Below are positions 33,405 through 45,445 of a stretch of 64,000 bases of DNA, in pieces. This stretch comes from Sequoia sempervirens (taxonomy: Eukaryota > Streptophyta > Pinopsida > Cupressales > Cupressaceae), in NCBI GenBank assembly GCA_007258455.2, contig VDFB02344327.1, positions 16,405-80,404 of the forward strand. Reading direction: 5' to 3'. Made by a program: the position numbers and the translations under genes. The notes below the pieces were generated by a model that did no database searches, was not told the origin of the DNA, and was given only the letters and a program-made list of their open reading frames with translations. Each line of letters opens with the position of its first letter. Within the stretch, counting starts at the first letter, position 1.

Positions 33405-36347
33405 TGTTATGCCTTGCATAACCAACCCATTTTATTTTGGAACAAAATGGGTCCCCCTATGTTTTTGTTTGTCTTTGGTTGTTTGTTTGGGTCTTAGGAG
33501 TTGTTTGTTTTGCTCCTATGTCTTTTCTTTCTTTTTCTCTGTCGGAAGCGGAGCCAAAACCAAAACTGGACTTTGAACTTTTCCAAAGTTCCTAGTTCGG
33601 ATTTGGTTTCGACTCTGGGTCTACCTTCTCTTCCTTGTTTCCTTTCATTGTCTGTCAATTTTCCTCACACTCTCAAGTTTTCTTTCTCCCTTGGGTTCTT
33701 TGTCATTTTCCTTGCGTCTTGTTTTTCCCTATCAGAAGTGGAAGCAAAACTAGAACCTAACTTGGAGTTTTCTAAATTTCCAATTTTCTCGTTCTGATTC
33801 TGAATCTATCCATTTGCTTTGTGTTTTTCTCCATTGGTGTTTGGGCAGGGTCCAGTTCTTGTTTTGGTCTCGCTTCCCTTGGTTTTTGTTTGTCTTTGTT
33901 TCATTTCTTATTTCTTGGTCGGGAGTGGAACCGAGATTGAAAACAAACTTTGAACTTTTCCAATGTTCTGAGTTTGGTTTCATTCCCATTTCCGCCCCCC
34001 CCTTTGTTTCTTTTATTCGTTGTTGTCTTTGTTGTGGGATCAGAGCCGAGTTCAGAGCTGGGTAAAGAACTTGTGAGAGTTTCTTTATGTTGTCTTGGAC
34101 CCGGGTCCGCATCCGCCCTGCTTTAGGTGTTCACGGGACTTAATTATTTGTTCACGTTATTTTCTCTACCTCCGACCAACCGTATTAATGCCATTAATTG
34201 CAACCTCTTTGCACGCGCGAAATTGATTCTAAATTCCTAATCACATTTAACTAGCTCATTATCTTTGTTATTCGAGATGCTTAAGCATGCCAGAGCCAGA
34301 AGAAATTCAAGAGGATCGATTGGATTGTGAAGGAAAGTTGTGGAGCAAATCTTGGTCATATTTCAATCATTTCTTGCAAACATTTAAAGGTAGGTTTCTT
34401 TTCTCTTTTGTTTCTTGTTTGTTGTCGCTTTCGTGATAGGTGCATGTTGTCATGCCCTAGTTCTTAATTAGGGTTTTTATTTGTGAGAGGTTTTTGTGCT
34501 TAAATGATGGAGTTCATTTTGAAAACCATTTTCTCATTTCAATCCTGTATCGAGTCTATGTTTTTCGTGTTTGGTATTTTGTGATGCCCTAATTTTTAGA
34601 GTCGGCATGTCGAGCAAGCTAGGGTTTGCTTGATAACCTTTACAAAATATCCTGTCCTTGGGTTAAAGTTAGTTTTTATGTGGTCAAGGATGGGGTTAGG
34701 CCCCTTTGTTTGGATTTCCTCATGGGCCCATGTGACCCAGGTCTTTAAAATTCATGTGACAGTGTCTTTTGAAAATATCCTCCATTTCTCATATTGAATG
34801 GACAGGAGCGGACCCAGGGACGAACTTGTCTTGAAGTTGTTTTCCATTAGAATTAAATCCTAAATCGATTCTACTTCTGATCATTGCGGTATTGAGTCCT
34901 TATGCTTTTCCTTGATTGGAATTGAAGCCGGGGTGGAAGTTGAACTTGGAACTAGCATTTAGTTTCTAGTTTGGTTTCTATTCCAGTTCCGACCCCGCCA
35001 GTGTTGAAGACTATTTCATGTTCTTGGTGCTTCTGTGCTTCCATCTTTGATAAGGTTGAAGTTTGGTTAAGTTTAAATGTTGTTTCAAAGAGATGGAGGT
35101 AGGTATTGATTGATGTATTGATTTCTATGTGTTAATCTTCTAATACAAGAGTTTATTGCAAAGATTGAGAAATGTATGGAGCATCAGAAGAGGCTTCCCA
35201 AAGGAGCCAACTAGAAGAAACTTCAAGGTAGGGTGCCAAACCAAAGAAGATTAAAGTGGAGCAGGTCCCCTACACTTTGAGGTGTAAACATAAAGAAGCT
35301 ACCCTCACCACCAACAAGGTTGATTCTTGGTTGGATGGGCCTGATTTGGATAACATTCAACAAATGTTTTCTAATTATGATGAGTACATCCTTGAGCATG
35401 CAATGTAGAGCATTTTGTGCAACAGAGCATTCTGACCAGGTAACTAATGATTAGCAGTCTACTTCTTCATTTAGTTGTGATTCCTTGATTTGTGGATCTA
35501 AGTTTTGATTAGGAGGAATTTATGCATAGCATTGTCTATATGTATCTTTGGGTTCTATTTTGTAAAGGTCAGCTAATTGAAGAAAGATCAAGCACCTAAT
35601 GATAGAGAATAGTAATTAGTTCTAGGATTTCATTGCTATTAGTAGAGATACTTTTAAGAAGTTTAGTTGAACTTAGATATAATTTTTACAGTTTTATACA
35701 AGTTTTTATGTTATCAAGTTTGGACCTATTTCGATAAGGTTAATGATGCATGATCAATTTGTATGCTAGTGATTTTCTATGCCTAAATGTTTTCTATTTG
35801 ATGAGAATCAATAGAGGAAACTAGATTTAAAGATTATCTCATTGGGTTATCTATGAATGAAGTTATTGTTATGTCTATTTGCTCTGTGTTTAATGATGAG
35901 AGAATGATATGTTTTGAAGTAAAGTTTAGTGAATGGTGATGGTATTGAATTAGCACTATGGATGTATGCAGTTGTATGGTTTATTATATGGATTGTATCT
36001 CACTTTAGTTGTGGTTTGGTGAATAAACACTCATTATTGATATGCATGTCTGGATATTAAGAACTTTCATTCATATTCTTCTATTTTAAAGCTCTGATCC
36101 ATCTTTTTTATCTTTATTTAAAACCCCCAAAGCATAGATTAGTTGACTTGATGTAGTTTTGTTCCTTATTACTAGCAAAGGACCCTTGCACATTATAGTT
36201 ATATTGACCATTGAGTGATATCAGTATAATTGAGAACTAATTACCAGGACCTTGGGAGTTAGATTACCATGTATTGTCTTTCTTCTTCAGGAGAAATAAA
36301 ATAGTAATATTCTATTTAATATTGTTGTGCTATTTTGAACCTCAACA
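33405..36347 (+). repeat. 3' LTR of nested gypsy element
   Basis: 2943 bp from TGTTATGCCTTGCAT to GAACCTCAACA. The first 700 bases hold diverged tandem modules (33541, 33730, 33919, 34037) with GGAAGCGGAGCCAAAACC- and GAACTTTTCCAAAGTTC-like text. Open frames here (33501-34112, both strands) follow this low-complexity repeat and are not taken as genes. The last 860 bases match the 5' LTR. Confidence 0.8.
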
Positions 36348-36587
36348 CAAGCAATCCAACATCCATGATCAATATTAATACATTTTGACGTGGGATGGTA
36401 AAATTGTAGTCTTTGAATTCGTTTATGAACATTCTCATTTATGCTAACATTGCTTGTTGAATTCATTGCTATACAATCACATTTCATGAGTAAGTTGGGA
36501 TTTATCTTGTTTTGATTTCAATTGATTTGTTTTCATTGTTGTAATTTTCTTGATCCAATTCCCTCTTACACATTTTGGCACGCCTGG
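36348..36587 (+). repeat. 5' LTR of Tat-like element, right part, and PBS
   Basis: Resumes after the duplicated CAAGC. Ends CCCTCTTACACA at about 36572, followed by TTGGCACGCCTGG (36575-36587), which resembles the TGGCACGCCCGGTGG primer site common in Tat-type plant elements. This places the inner edge of the LTR that began at 25444. Confidence 0.65.
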
Positions 36588-36824
36588 TTAATCTTTTGAG
36601 TGTTTTTTTAAGAACTATGTAGGTTATCGCCAAGAATTCGATTAAAACCCATCATATTATTTTAATAATAAAAAATGGACGCGTGGAATTTTGTAAAACC
36701 ATTTCTAGGTTTTGAAGATCTCAATCTTAGCTTTTTGTAGCTTTTTACAGTTTTTAATTTCATAGAAAAATAAAAAAAGTTATTGCAATTTTAGTTTGCT
36801 ATGCTTTTAATTTTTTTTTTTATT
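36588..36824 (+). other. leader of Tat-like element
   Basis: AT-rich untranslated leader between PBS and the LINE insertion. It resumes after the LINE. No ORF. Confidence 0.45.
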
Positions 36825-36829
36825 ACGAA

Positions 36830-37455
36830 GTGGACCTTTCCAAAGATTTGAAAGACTCCATTGATATCCAAATTGGAGCTCTTCACCACACCAGGAAGGT
36901 CACATATTTTAATCTTCCCAACACATGCTATAGGTGTCTATTAGTAGACCCCAATATTAAGGATTTCCCTTTAGCAGTGCCTCGTACACCTTCTCCGCTA
37001 TGAGATGCTGAAAAGCCTTGTTTAGTGGCTACATCTACTGCCAAACCTGATGCGAAATGGACTACGGTTACGAATCGAAAGAATAATTCCACTGGTTCTA
37101 GGTCAAGTCCTGTGACCTCTGAGCCAGTGAAATATGTTTCAAACCCTTCTGTGAAGGGGAAAGAAGCTCCGGTTAGAGTTGATTATGTTTCATAGTAGCC
37201 TAGGCCAAAGGCTGCGCCTCGGTCGACTGCTTTCATGTTAACACAACCAGATGTTTCTTCTCTTGTGATGGGAGCTCAAAGGTGATCTCACAGCCCTTCC
37301 CCTCCTAGGGAAGAATGAGAATATGTTCATGAAAAGTGGAGGAGGTCCTCTCCGTTCATCCAGATTGGATCAGTTCTGCCAGAATTTTTGTAGAATCGTT
37401 TCTCTTCTCTAAATGAAGAGGAATCAGGTTTCAAAAACATGGAGGAGTTTCACTC
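36830..37455 (+). pseudogene. LINE ORF1 C-terminal part
   Basis: The frame reads DLSKDLKDSIDIQIGALHHT, then NLPNTCYRCLLVDPNIKDF (about 36920), a decayed CCHC knuckle with the first two Cys in place, and a long basic/serine-proline linker (TNRKNNSTGSRSSPVTSEPV) ending MEEFHS just before ORF2. ORF1 of plant LINEs is an RNA-binding protein with this C-terminal knuckle. Several stops (37005, 37195, 37284, 37393). Confidence 0.6.
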
Positions 37456-38300
37456 ATGAAGTTCCTCTCATGGAATTTTCAAGGTCTAAAAAACCTCTCC
37501 AGAAAGTATTTTTTCAAGGATACCTTATGTAAGTACTTTGGTATTGAAGTGTTTTATCTCCAAGAAGTTAAAATTTCTTATTTTTTGCTTGCTGTGGCTT
37601 GTCGCTCTATTTGGCCAACCAATAAAATGTTTTGTACTACTCATGATGCTAGGCGTGGTGGAGCTGTCACCCTTTTGGCCCCACGGTGGCACTCCTCTGT
37701 GGTTAATCATAGGTCTGATCCCACTCATCGGCTCGTCTGGATCTTTCTCAACATTGATAATCATTCCTTTGGGATTATTAATGTCTATGCTTCTAATGAT
37801 GCAGTGGAATGCTCTTTACTATGGCATTGGATTGCTAATTCTTTACTAATTGCTACTTGGTTACTATGTGGGGACTTCAATATGGTAGAAATGGCGTTTG
37901 ACAAATATGACACTTTTCCATTCAGATGAATAGTTGGGGAAAGGGAGGCGTGGTTTTACATGCACAATAAATTGGGGATTTTTGATCCCAATATTAGCCA
38001 CCACCATTCTCATTTTCTCTGGCACACTTGGTGTAATTACAGAGCCAGTTCTAACAAAATATTTAAGTGCCTTGATCATGCCATGATCTCGGCACAATCT
38101 TTTTTCTCTTTTGATAGCTCCTCTCTCCTAGTTAGGCCATTAGTGGATGTGACCTTGTTAAACCACTTCCCCATTTATTTTTGCATTGAATGGGAGACTC
38201 GACAACCTTGTACATGTAAAACTCAATTTTTTTTAAACACGTCTTTACTCTGCCACAAGCCTACGCTGGCCCACATTCATAGAATCTAGAATCTGGAGCA
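37456..38300 (+). pseudogene. LINE ORF2 endonuclease domain
   Basis: Starts MKFLSWNFQGLKNLSRKY, the expected start of an APE-type endonuclease (SWNxxGL). The catalytic Glu is in FYLQEVKISY, then GIINVYASND, GDFNM (Asp and Asn, about 37875), a stop at 37927, LGIFDPN, LDHAMIS (about 38073) and LNHFPIYF. The last is normally SDHxPI, so the Asp of the catalytic Asp-His pair is Asn here. The enzyme nicks target DNA for target-primed reverse transcription. Confidence 0.85.
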
Positions 38301-38639
38301 TAGACCAGCTCATCATACAGGCTGGATTTCTTGGTAGAATGAGGCTATCATCTGCATGACTAGATTTCTACGCACTTATGGGTGCCAACTGGCTATTTTT
38401 CGCTGGTAGTGTTATGAGGCTACCACCGTTGACCTCCGTGTTGCTACTGAGGCTTTGGCAACCAACCATTTTCTCCATCATTGCAAGTCAAGATGGTGGA
38501 ATTAAGGAACAAGAAACAAATTGCTAACAACTATGCTACTAGAGGTGCGCAAATCAAAGCCCAGTTACATTGGCTAAAAGTTGGTGATCATGCCTCCAAA
38601 GAGTTTTTTTTTATCTGCGTGCCAGAAACTCATCCCTAG

Positions 38640-39720
38640 ACATTAAAAAAAAAGATGGCATTCAGGTGCTCTCTGAGCTACTTGATATTCTCTAGGCCTT
38701 TGTGTGTCATTATGAGCAAGTCTTCACTACACAAGAGTTCATGCCTTTGCGACAACAACCCCTTCAGGATTGTCTTGCTATTGTGCCAAATAATCTTTCT
38801 TCAGCTCAATTTTTTTTTTGTGATCAATTGTTATCAGTTGATGATCTCAAAGAGGCTATCTATTCCATGGCTAATGACAAAGCCATGTGGGACTATATTG
38901 GGCACGATCTGCATCAAGTTTACTTAGAAGCTTTTCATTCTAATTCTCTAGGTAACTTAATTAATAAAGGTAACATAAAATTCATACCTAAGCTGAGTGA
39001 CCCAGAAGAAATTTGCAACTGGAAACCTATCACACTTCTTAATGTCTCCTACAAGATTATCGCCAAGGCTTTGACTCTTAAAATCCACCATCTTCTACCT
39101 CAGATTATGTGTCTGAAACAAACTAGGTTTATGAAATCCAGATTTATTTTGGATAATATTATTGTTGTTTGGGAAGGCATGGAATGGGCCAAACATTCAA
39201 ACCAGAAATATGTGTTCATTAAAATTGACTTTTCCAAGGCCTATGATTGCATTGAATGGCTGTTTATTCTTGCTATGCTGCAAGCTTTGGGTTTTGGGTC
39301 CAATTTCATTCAATTTATTTGAATGCTCTTTGCAGATGCCTTAGATTGTATCACCATCAATGGCCATCAATCCTCTCCCTTTGGACTATTTTGTTCCATT
39401 TGGAAAGGGTTCCCGCTAGCCCCCTCTTTGTATGTGCTTGCAACCGAGGGTTTTAGTTACCTCTTGGCCAACACGGTTTCCAGTAGCGGGTCAAGGGCAT
39501 TTCTCTGCCCAACTCTCAGGCTCAACTTGTTAATGGCCATTTTGTTGATGACTCATTCCTTACCCTTCTAGAGGAAGAAGAATCCATTGTGGCAGATCTT
39601 GAGTGTCTTAATACCTTCTATCTTGCTTCCGGCTATGCCATCCAGTGGCATAAAACTTTTTGTTACCGACAGTCTATCTTGCCCTCTTTTCCTTGGTTGT
39701 AATAGTATGGATGGAAGTGG
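38640..39720 (+). pseudogene. LINE ORF2 reverse transcriptase domain
   Basis: The frame from 38702 runs AIYSMANDKAMWDYIGHDLH, INKGNIKFIPKLSDPEEICN (38965), WKPITLLNVSYKIIAKALTL, KQTRFMKSRFILDNI, VFIKIDFSKAYDCIEW (motif A, about 39230). A stop at 39319 precedes MLFADALDCITINGH and GFPLAPSLYVLATEGFSYLL (motif B). Motif C is in another frame as NGHFVDDSFLTLL (about 39535), so a frameshift lies near 39500. FVDDS is the LINE form of the YxDD site. Confidence 0.87.
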
Positions 39721-41270
39721 ATTGGGCCTAGATAAATTTTTTAGTTTTTGGGCATTCCATTTGCCTTTTAGGAATCACCAGCTGAGCTTTGGAAAGCCAT
39801 TCTCTCCAGAGTTGAGTAGAAGCTTGCTTATTGGGTTACCAAGCACCTCTCTTTGGCAGGGAAATTCCAGGTGTGTTCAAAATTTTTGGCGGCCACCCAT
39901 GTTTATTATTCTTCTTGCTGGGCCCCCTCCAAAGCTACCTATGGCAAGCTTGAGAAATTTCTTCGTGACTTTCTTTGGGCCTCCTCTAAATATCACAGAG
40001 GGTTTCATCATGTGGCTTGGGAATTCTGTTGCCTTCCCAGAGACTCATGAGGTCTCAGGTTGTTGTCTACTCAACGACAAGGGACTACTTTGTGTATTAA
40101 ATGGATTATTCGTGCCCTTATTGGGGATGAGGCTTGGAAAATTCTTCTCAAGCATAGTATTCAATCTGGCTTCCTTGTTCATAGACCTACCTAGAAGGTG
40201 ATTGGCTTTCAAACCCTTCTGGTCATGGAAGAACCAGTCTAGATTGTTGGGACATTTGTGGCCAAAAACATCTGGTGGGCCTGGGAAGCTGTCAAACCCT
40301 AGCTCCATTGGGTTGGCTTTGGTTTGCGAGATGGGCTTTCTCTCAACCAACACAATATTTGGTGGTCACCTCCTTTTGCTTGGAATGGTTAGCCGTTGGC
40401 TAAGTCACCTGGGCTTAAGGTGCTCAGATTTCACAAAAAGGGTATCCATACCCTGCAATAGATATTTCATAGACCCACCATGCATATTATGTCATGGGAA
40501 GTTTTTCGTACCTAGTACAAGCTTCATAACTAGGATCATGCTACTTATGGTGGTCAGGTGAATGCCATTCCTGCTGAAATGCTTCATAAGGTTGGAATTC
40601 ATGGGACCAAACCTTGGTGGAAAGACTAGAAGTGGTATCCAGACACCCCTTTTAAGAACTACAAGCCTTGGCTTGGTTACAAGTGGCTCTCACCATATTT
40701 TCCTATGATTCAGAGTTTGAACCAGAGGTGGCTTCTTCAATCTCCCACTCATGTCTGGCATAAAAGATTTGCTGCCACTTGGTCTGCAAGTGTTGAGCCG
40801 AAACTTGCCCACTTTGTTTGGTGTATTCTTTTTTGAGGCTTGCCTATGGGTTCTTGGCTGGTTCACCTAGGGGTCCAGGACCCTTGATGCCCTTTTTGTG
40901 GGCAAGCTGAGAATTTAAAGCATCTTTTTTTGTTTTTCCCCAGAGGCCAACAACTTTGGACTTGGATTCATGACTTTTTTTGGCCCTTTAGGCTAGAACC
41001 TTTCTCCTGGAATATGGAGTTGCTAGGAGATTCTCCCAGGTTTCTTACAAAATTCACCTAGATTTGGCACACTTTCAGGGTGGAAATTCTCTTCAATATT
41101 TGGAAAGATAGAAATGCTTGCATTTTTTCACATACTCAAATGGATATTCATGTATCTTTATATGCTAAAGCTATGATTTTCTCTAATGTGCTTTTATAGG
41201 TTGAAGTGCAAGCTAACAAAGTTGCACTTGAGGTTGCTCAACTTGAGGTTCTCCTAGATCATTGGGGTAG
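39721..41270 (+). pseudogene. LINE ORF2 C-terminal region with zf-RVT
   Basis: After the thumb (LSLAGKFQVCSKFLAATHVY, about 39850), the frames carry the RT-associated zinc-binding domain: YPDTPFKNYKPWLGYKWLSP (about 40640), WHKRFAATWSASVEPKLAHF, a stop, LPMGSWLVHLGVQDP, CPFCGQAENLKHLFLFFP (about 40890), then EILFNIWKDRNACIF. CPFCG...HLF is the Cys/His cluster of zf-RVT. At least eight stops. Confidence 0.82.
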
Positions 41271-41900
41271 TGCCCCTTGTACTCTTGCTTGGTTCTTCAC
41301 TTTGCCCACCTCTTCCCGCAACTGGTCGCCCTCTAGGGGCCACTAGCGGAGTGGCTCTATGCGTCCCCATTCCCAGTCCCCACCTCAACAGGATTCTCGT
41401 ACTCCTCAGTGAAACTGTTCTCCTCCATCGCGGGCTAGCTAGGGGTGGCCTTCTAGTGGTGCTTCAAGGAGTGGCAGTGGCAGTTCCGGGTGGCCCTTTG
41501 ATGAACCTCCTGCTTTTGGCTCTAGTTGGCGTACCACTGGTAAAAATTCTCTGCATTTGGTGCTTGAAATCTCGCCCCGGCACGAGGAAGAAGATAAAGA
41601 GAAAAAAGATGCTGATGATGGTTGGGGTCCTCCTCCTAACGTCACTCTAAACCTTGCTGATGTATGGGGGAAAAATTTGGATGATAGAGAGCCTCCTGGT
41701 TTTGCTGGCACTGCTCTGGCCGCTTAATGGCCTTTTTATTTACATTGTAATTTTGGACTTCTAGGCTTAGCCCATGTGATCTGTTGCTTTTTCTAGGCAC
41801 TGCCCATTTGACTCTTGGGGTGTGCCTTTTCACCACCCACCCTTTTTTTGTGAATATGTATCTTTATATTTGAATTAATATAGATAGCTTCCTATTCATC
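41271..41900 (+). other. LINE tail after ORF2 and 3' UTR
   Basis: A Gly/Ser/Arg-rich low-complexity extension (GGLLVVLQGVAVAVPGGP in one frame; GC-richer than the surroundings), a stretch rich in lysine codons at 41590, then a 3' UTR with GCCTTTTTATTTACATTGTA and a T-run near the end. Confidence 0.5.
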
Positions 41901-41914
41901 AATTTTTTTTTATT

Positions 41915-43849
41915 GCTAACCTTTAAAAATTCATGTGTTTCATTCATCTCTAATAAATTCTCCATGCTGAATTTTACAAAAAGGTTTTTGGGTTTTGTAG
42001 ATCTTAATTTTATCTTTCCAGAATGGTTGATGATTTCAAATTTGATGAAAATTTGAGAAATTTGTTGCTACTTGAAATTGCTGCAATAATTGTTCAAGAA
42101 GGCTAAAAAAATGTCAATCTCTTTTCTTTTTTTTCAAGTTTTTGCAAGTTTATTTGAGTAGAATAAGTTTTTTCTTGTTACTAATATCTTTGTTTACAAC
42201 TTGTGGCCATTAGAGGATTAGATTTCACAATTTACATTTGGTGCTTTAAAATGAATTCATTTTCCTTTGGCGCACTAAAACTAAACAAGATAACTTGAAC
42301 ATTTATATTTGGTGCTTTAAAAATGAATTCACTTTCCTTTGGTGCACTAAAACTAAACAAAACAACTTGAACATTTATATTTGGTGCTGTAAAAATGAAT
42401 TCACTTTCCTTTGGTGCACTCAAACTGAACAAGATAACTTGAACATTTACATTTGGTGCTTTGAAAATGAAATCATCTTCCCTTGGTGTTCTAAAATTAA
42501 ACAACATAACTTGAACATTTACATTTGGTGTTTTAAAATGAATTCACTTTCTCTTGGTGCATAAAAACTGAAGAACACAACTTAAACATTTACATTTGGT
42601 GCTTTAAAAATGAATTCACTTTCTCTTGGTGCACTAAAACTGAACAAAACAACATGAACATTTACATTTGGTGTTTTAAAATTAAATTCACTTTATCTTG
42701 GTGCACTAAAATTGAAAAAGACAACTTGAACATTTATATTTGGTGCTCTAAAAATAAATTCACTTTCTCGTGGTTTATGGACTTTTTTGTTTGAAGTCTC
42801 AAATATTTGAAGTTGATGCTCTTAAAACATGAATTGTTATCTTTAATCACTTCATTTTGGGCTTATAATCGAATTACAATAAATTGTGTACTATGTCCAT
42901 CATGATTGGCAAGCCAAGTGCGTATCCTCTCCCCCTACATCTTTTGACGATCCTGGATGACAAGAAACACTTTGATTTTTTTTTTTTTTTGTGGTCACCC
43001 TCTTTTTAGATAAGGGTTTGCCTATGAGACACATCCTGTAATGGAGACCTCATAAGTGACCCTAAAAGCACATTTATCAGTAGGCTATATAAAGTTTGTG
43101 AAATTGAAAGAAAGTAGCTTAAATTTGGACAAGAATTTCATGACATGGCTCTACCCTCCCATGAATGTAATGGGTTGTACAGGGTGGCTAAAGCTTTAAG
43201 TAGTTTACATATGATGCATGCATCTAGTGTTTACAATTTCCATTAAACACCTTTTATTTTAGAAGCCCATCCTTGTTTTTTGAAACATTCTTCAAAGTAG
43301 TGCATGGGAATAACATTGTTCCTAGAAGTTACCATGTCAGATTTATAGTTGAGGCATAAGGATTAAGAGTTAATCCTCTTTGGCTTGGAGTATCAAGATA
43401 GTACATTTCCTTGATATATCCTATTTTTTCCCTCTATAGATTCAATTTAAAATCACTCCTTCAGGGGTGGGGTAAGCCTACAAAGAAGAGTACACCTTTA
43501 TTTCTTAGGATGTATTGATTGATACTATTTGGGATATATCATTGGATCTCAAACTATTTATTGTATGCATCACTTGCCATCAAAATAGATTACCAAAACA
43601 TCATATCAAACTCAGTCAAACTTGCAAACATTTTGAAAAATAGTCACAAAACTGAGTACTGCTAAAACAAAGTCATTATTGTCAAGTTTTTCCACTATTG
43701 TTTGAATACATTACCACAATTGATCTAGAATCTACTTGCTTTTGTTCATTTAGCCACTATTTTTATCACTACTTTATGATAGTCACTATCAAAACATAGT
43801 CACTTTTGAAAAAAATTATTGCAATTGTCTTGAAACAAAACCATTATTG
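41915..43849 (+). other. Tat-like leader continued; no gene
   Basis: AT-rich, holds a 72-bp minisatellite (separate entry) and otherwise no recognisable coding sequence. 43580-43849 has loosely recurring CATTATTGT and CACTATT words. Confidence 0.4.
42238..42775. repeat. 72-bp tandem repeat, about 7.5 units
   Basis: TTGGTG anchors fall at 42238, 42309, 42381, 42453, 42525, 42596, 42668 and 42740, a period of 71-72 bases. Each unit holds two related halves (TTTGGTGCTTTAAAAATGAA and CTTTGGTGCACTAAAACT), so it arose from a shorter monomer. Because 72 is a multiple of three, frames stay open on both strands and give 24-residue protein repeats (such as SAPKESEFIFKAPNINVQV on the minus strand); I take this as a by-product, not a gene. 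Confidence 0.9.
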
Positions 43850-45134
43850 TGTTGGGAATAGGATGTCGTTTAATTGCAATCCTAAACATATTTCATGTAT
43901 CTCCTAAGTCCTTGGAAAGTGTTCCCAAACACTAGTATTAGAAAGCGATTAAATTCGAATGAAATGAACATGTAAATTGGCATTTGTAATTATTCCTAAA
44001 TGAGAGGAACATGTGGGGGCATCCAAGATGAGCTCCTACAAAATAGGAGCACATGGGTGCACACATGGAAGGTGGAATCCACCTTGTTTCAGTTAACTAT
44101 TTGGTGAATTGATAACTCTTATGTAATACATATTAGGGATTGATATTTACATGAGTAGAGTGGCACTATCAGTTTAGTTTCAGTTCAGTATCAGTTTAGT
44201 TTAGTTTAGTTTAGTTTGGTATCAGTTTAGTTTAGTTTAGTTTAGTTTAGTTCAATTATGGTTCAGTTATCTTCAGTTGCATGTAGTTAATTTGAGTTGA
44301 ATGATAGTTAACTAAGTTGACTTGAGTTGCATGACTAAGAATTCAGTTGCATGGAAGATAACAGGTTGATACTTTCAGTTAATAGGGGATGATCAATCAT
44401 GCATGTTGTTTGTAGGAATTGATGGAGAGATATGTTTTAGTTAACAAAGATTGACTTGGACCCACCTTGGGCGCCCAAGTTGGAATCTTGGTGTTAACAC
44501 CTTTGCATGGAGAGGATATTTACAAGGCTGAGTTAAGTGGGCCCATTCTTGGGTACCAACTTTGAGGAGAAGCTTGAAAGATATCTTCAAAACCAACAAT
44601 CAGTTAAGACTTCAGTTTGGGACACCCAAATTGATCCATAACTCTACCTGCACAAGAATGGAATAAATATTTGTGGGAGCTTTATCCTCTTGTAATTTTC
44701 AACTTTTTGGAGTTTACAATGTTTACAATTGTCTATTTATTGTAGCAAGTTGAAGAGAGTTGGATGTGAATTCAATGAGAGTCAAAGAGAGTTTATTGTA
44801 GGTTGTGAAGAAGAATTGTTGAAGGCAGAAGAAGCATCTCAATCAAGGATTGATACAATATTATTGTAATCTTGTTCTAAAGGTTAAATAATACAAGCAC
44901 TATTGATTCTGGTGGTGGAGTTTTTTCCTGAAAGGGTTTCTCCATGTATATTCTATGTCACTTCTATCTTCTTGTCTCATTCTTCTACAATCTTCTGTCA
45001 CTTTCTATAATTGGTAAAGTTGATCTAAATAAGATTAATCATCCACAAAAAATTGAACCAAAGAACACCTAATTAAATCCACAATATGATAGTTGTACAA
45101 GTTTAAAGCTACATAATTACCTTCATTTTCAACA
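43850..45134 (+). mobile_element. solo copia LTR with TSD TATTG
   Basis: 1285 bp from TGTTGGGAATAGGATG to ACCTTCATTTTCAACA, flanked by TATTG at 43845-43849 and 45135-45139. Its last 400 bases closely match the copia LTR at 60700-61074 (AAGCACTATTGATTCTGGTG, TTTCTCCATGTATAT, CTTCTTGTCTCATTCTTC). An (AGTTT)n stretch occupies 44180-44250. No PBS or PPT adjoins it. Confidence 0.9.
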
Positions 45135-45445
45135 TATTGTTCTAAAATATTGTCGCTATTATCCGAAAATCCTACCGCTATTGTCCTACTTATAGGATTG
45201 CCTCAAATTTTTCAAAAGAACTGATTTTCAAACATTGGTCTAAAAACTCCATTTAGTTATCAAAGAAAATCATTGGACCTATTAATAAAAATTGAACATC
45301 ACCATCCTTCACTTGGTTTACATAGGGTTTGTAAGTACCATATTTTGGACATAAACATTTACACCATATCTTATCAACATCCTTCAACATCACCAAAATC
45401 AACAACCAAACATTAACGTAGTTGTGGAAACGTATTGAACCCAAG

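Larger units (their letters stand above)
26376..36347 (+). mobile_element. Ty3/gypsy element, truncated pol, nested
   Basis: LTRs at 26376-28140 and 33405-36347 with target duplication CAAGC on both sides (26371-26375 and 36348-36352). The internal order is gag, protease, RNase H-like, RT N-terminus, then 1 kb of non-coding DNA to the 3' LTR. RT core and integrase are missing, so it must have moved with enzymes from elsewhere or lost pol later. It sits in the 5' LTR of the Tat-like element. The two LTRs differ in length because the left one has an assembly gap and a further nested fragment. Confidence 0.85.
36825..41900 (+). mobile_element. LINE (L1-type) retrotransposon, 5'-truncated
   Basis: Contains the end of ORF1 with a zinc-knuckle remnant, then ORF2 with endonuclease, RT and the C-terminal zf-RVT domain, all on the + strand. 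AATTTTTTTTTTTATT at 36809-36824 and AATTTTTTTTTATT at 41901-41914 may be the target duplication; being T-rich it is only suggestive. The start directly inside ORF1 fits 5' truncation. Many stops, so inactive. Inserted in the leader of the Tat-like element. Confidence 0.82.

Noticed and set aside
33501..34112. Overlapping frames in the gypsy 3' LTR on both strands
   Set aside because: They follow GC-richer tandem LTR modules, have low-complexity composition and are not in the same state in the other LTR.
42232..42564. Repetitive proteins on both strands over the 72-bp array
   Set aside because: They exist only because the unit length is a multiple of three; both strands are equally open and no start context or neighbour supports a gene.
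43001..43849. Possible second Tat domain between minisatellite and solo LTR
   Set aside because: No frame shows a gag or other motif; treated as leader DNA.
45253..45444. Minus-strand frame left of the palindrome (KDVDKIWCKCLCPKYGTYKP)
   Set aside because: Open for 63 codons and continuous with the palindrome arm, but no family recognised and it may be an inverted-join artefact.
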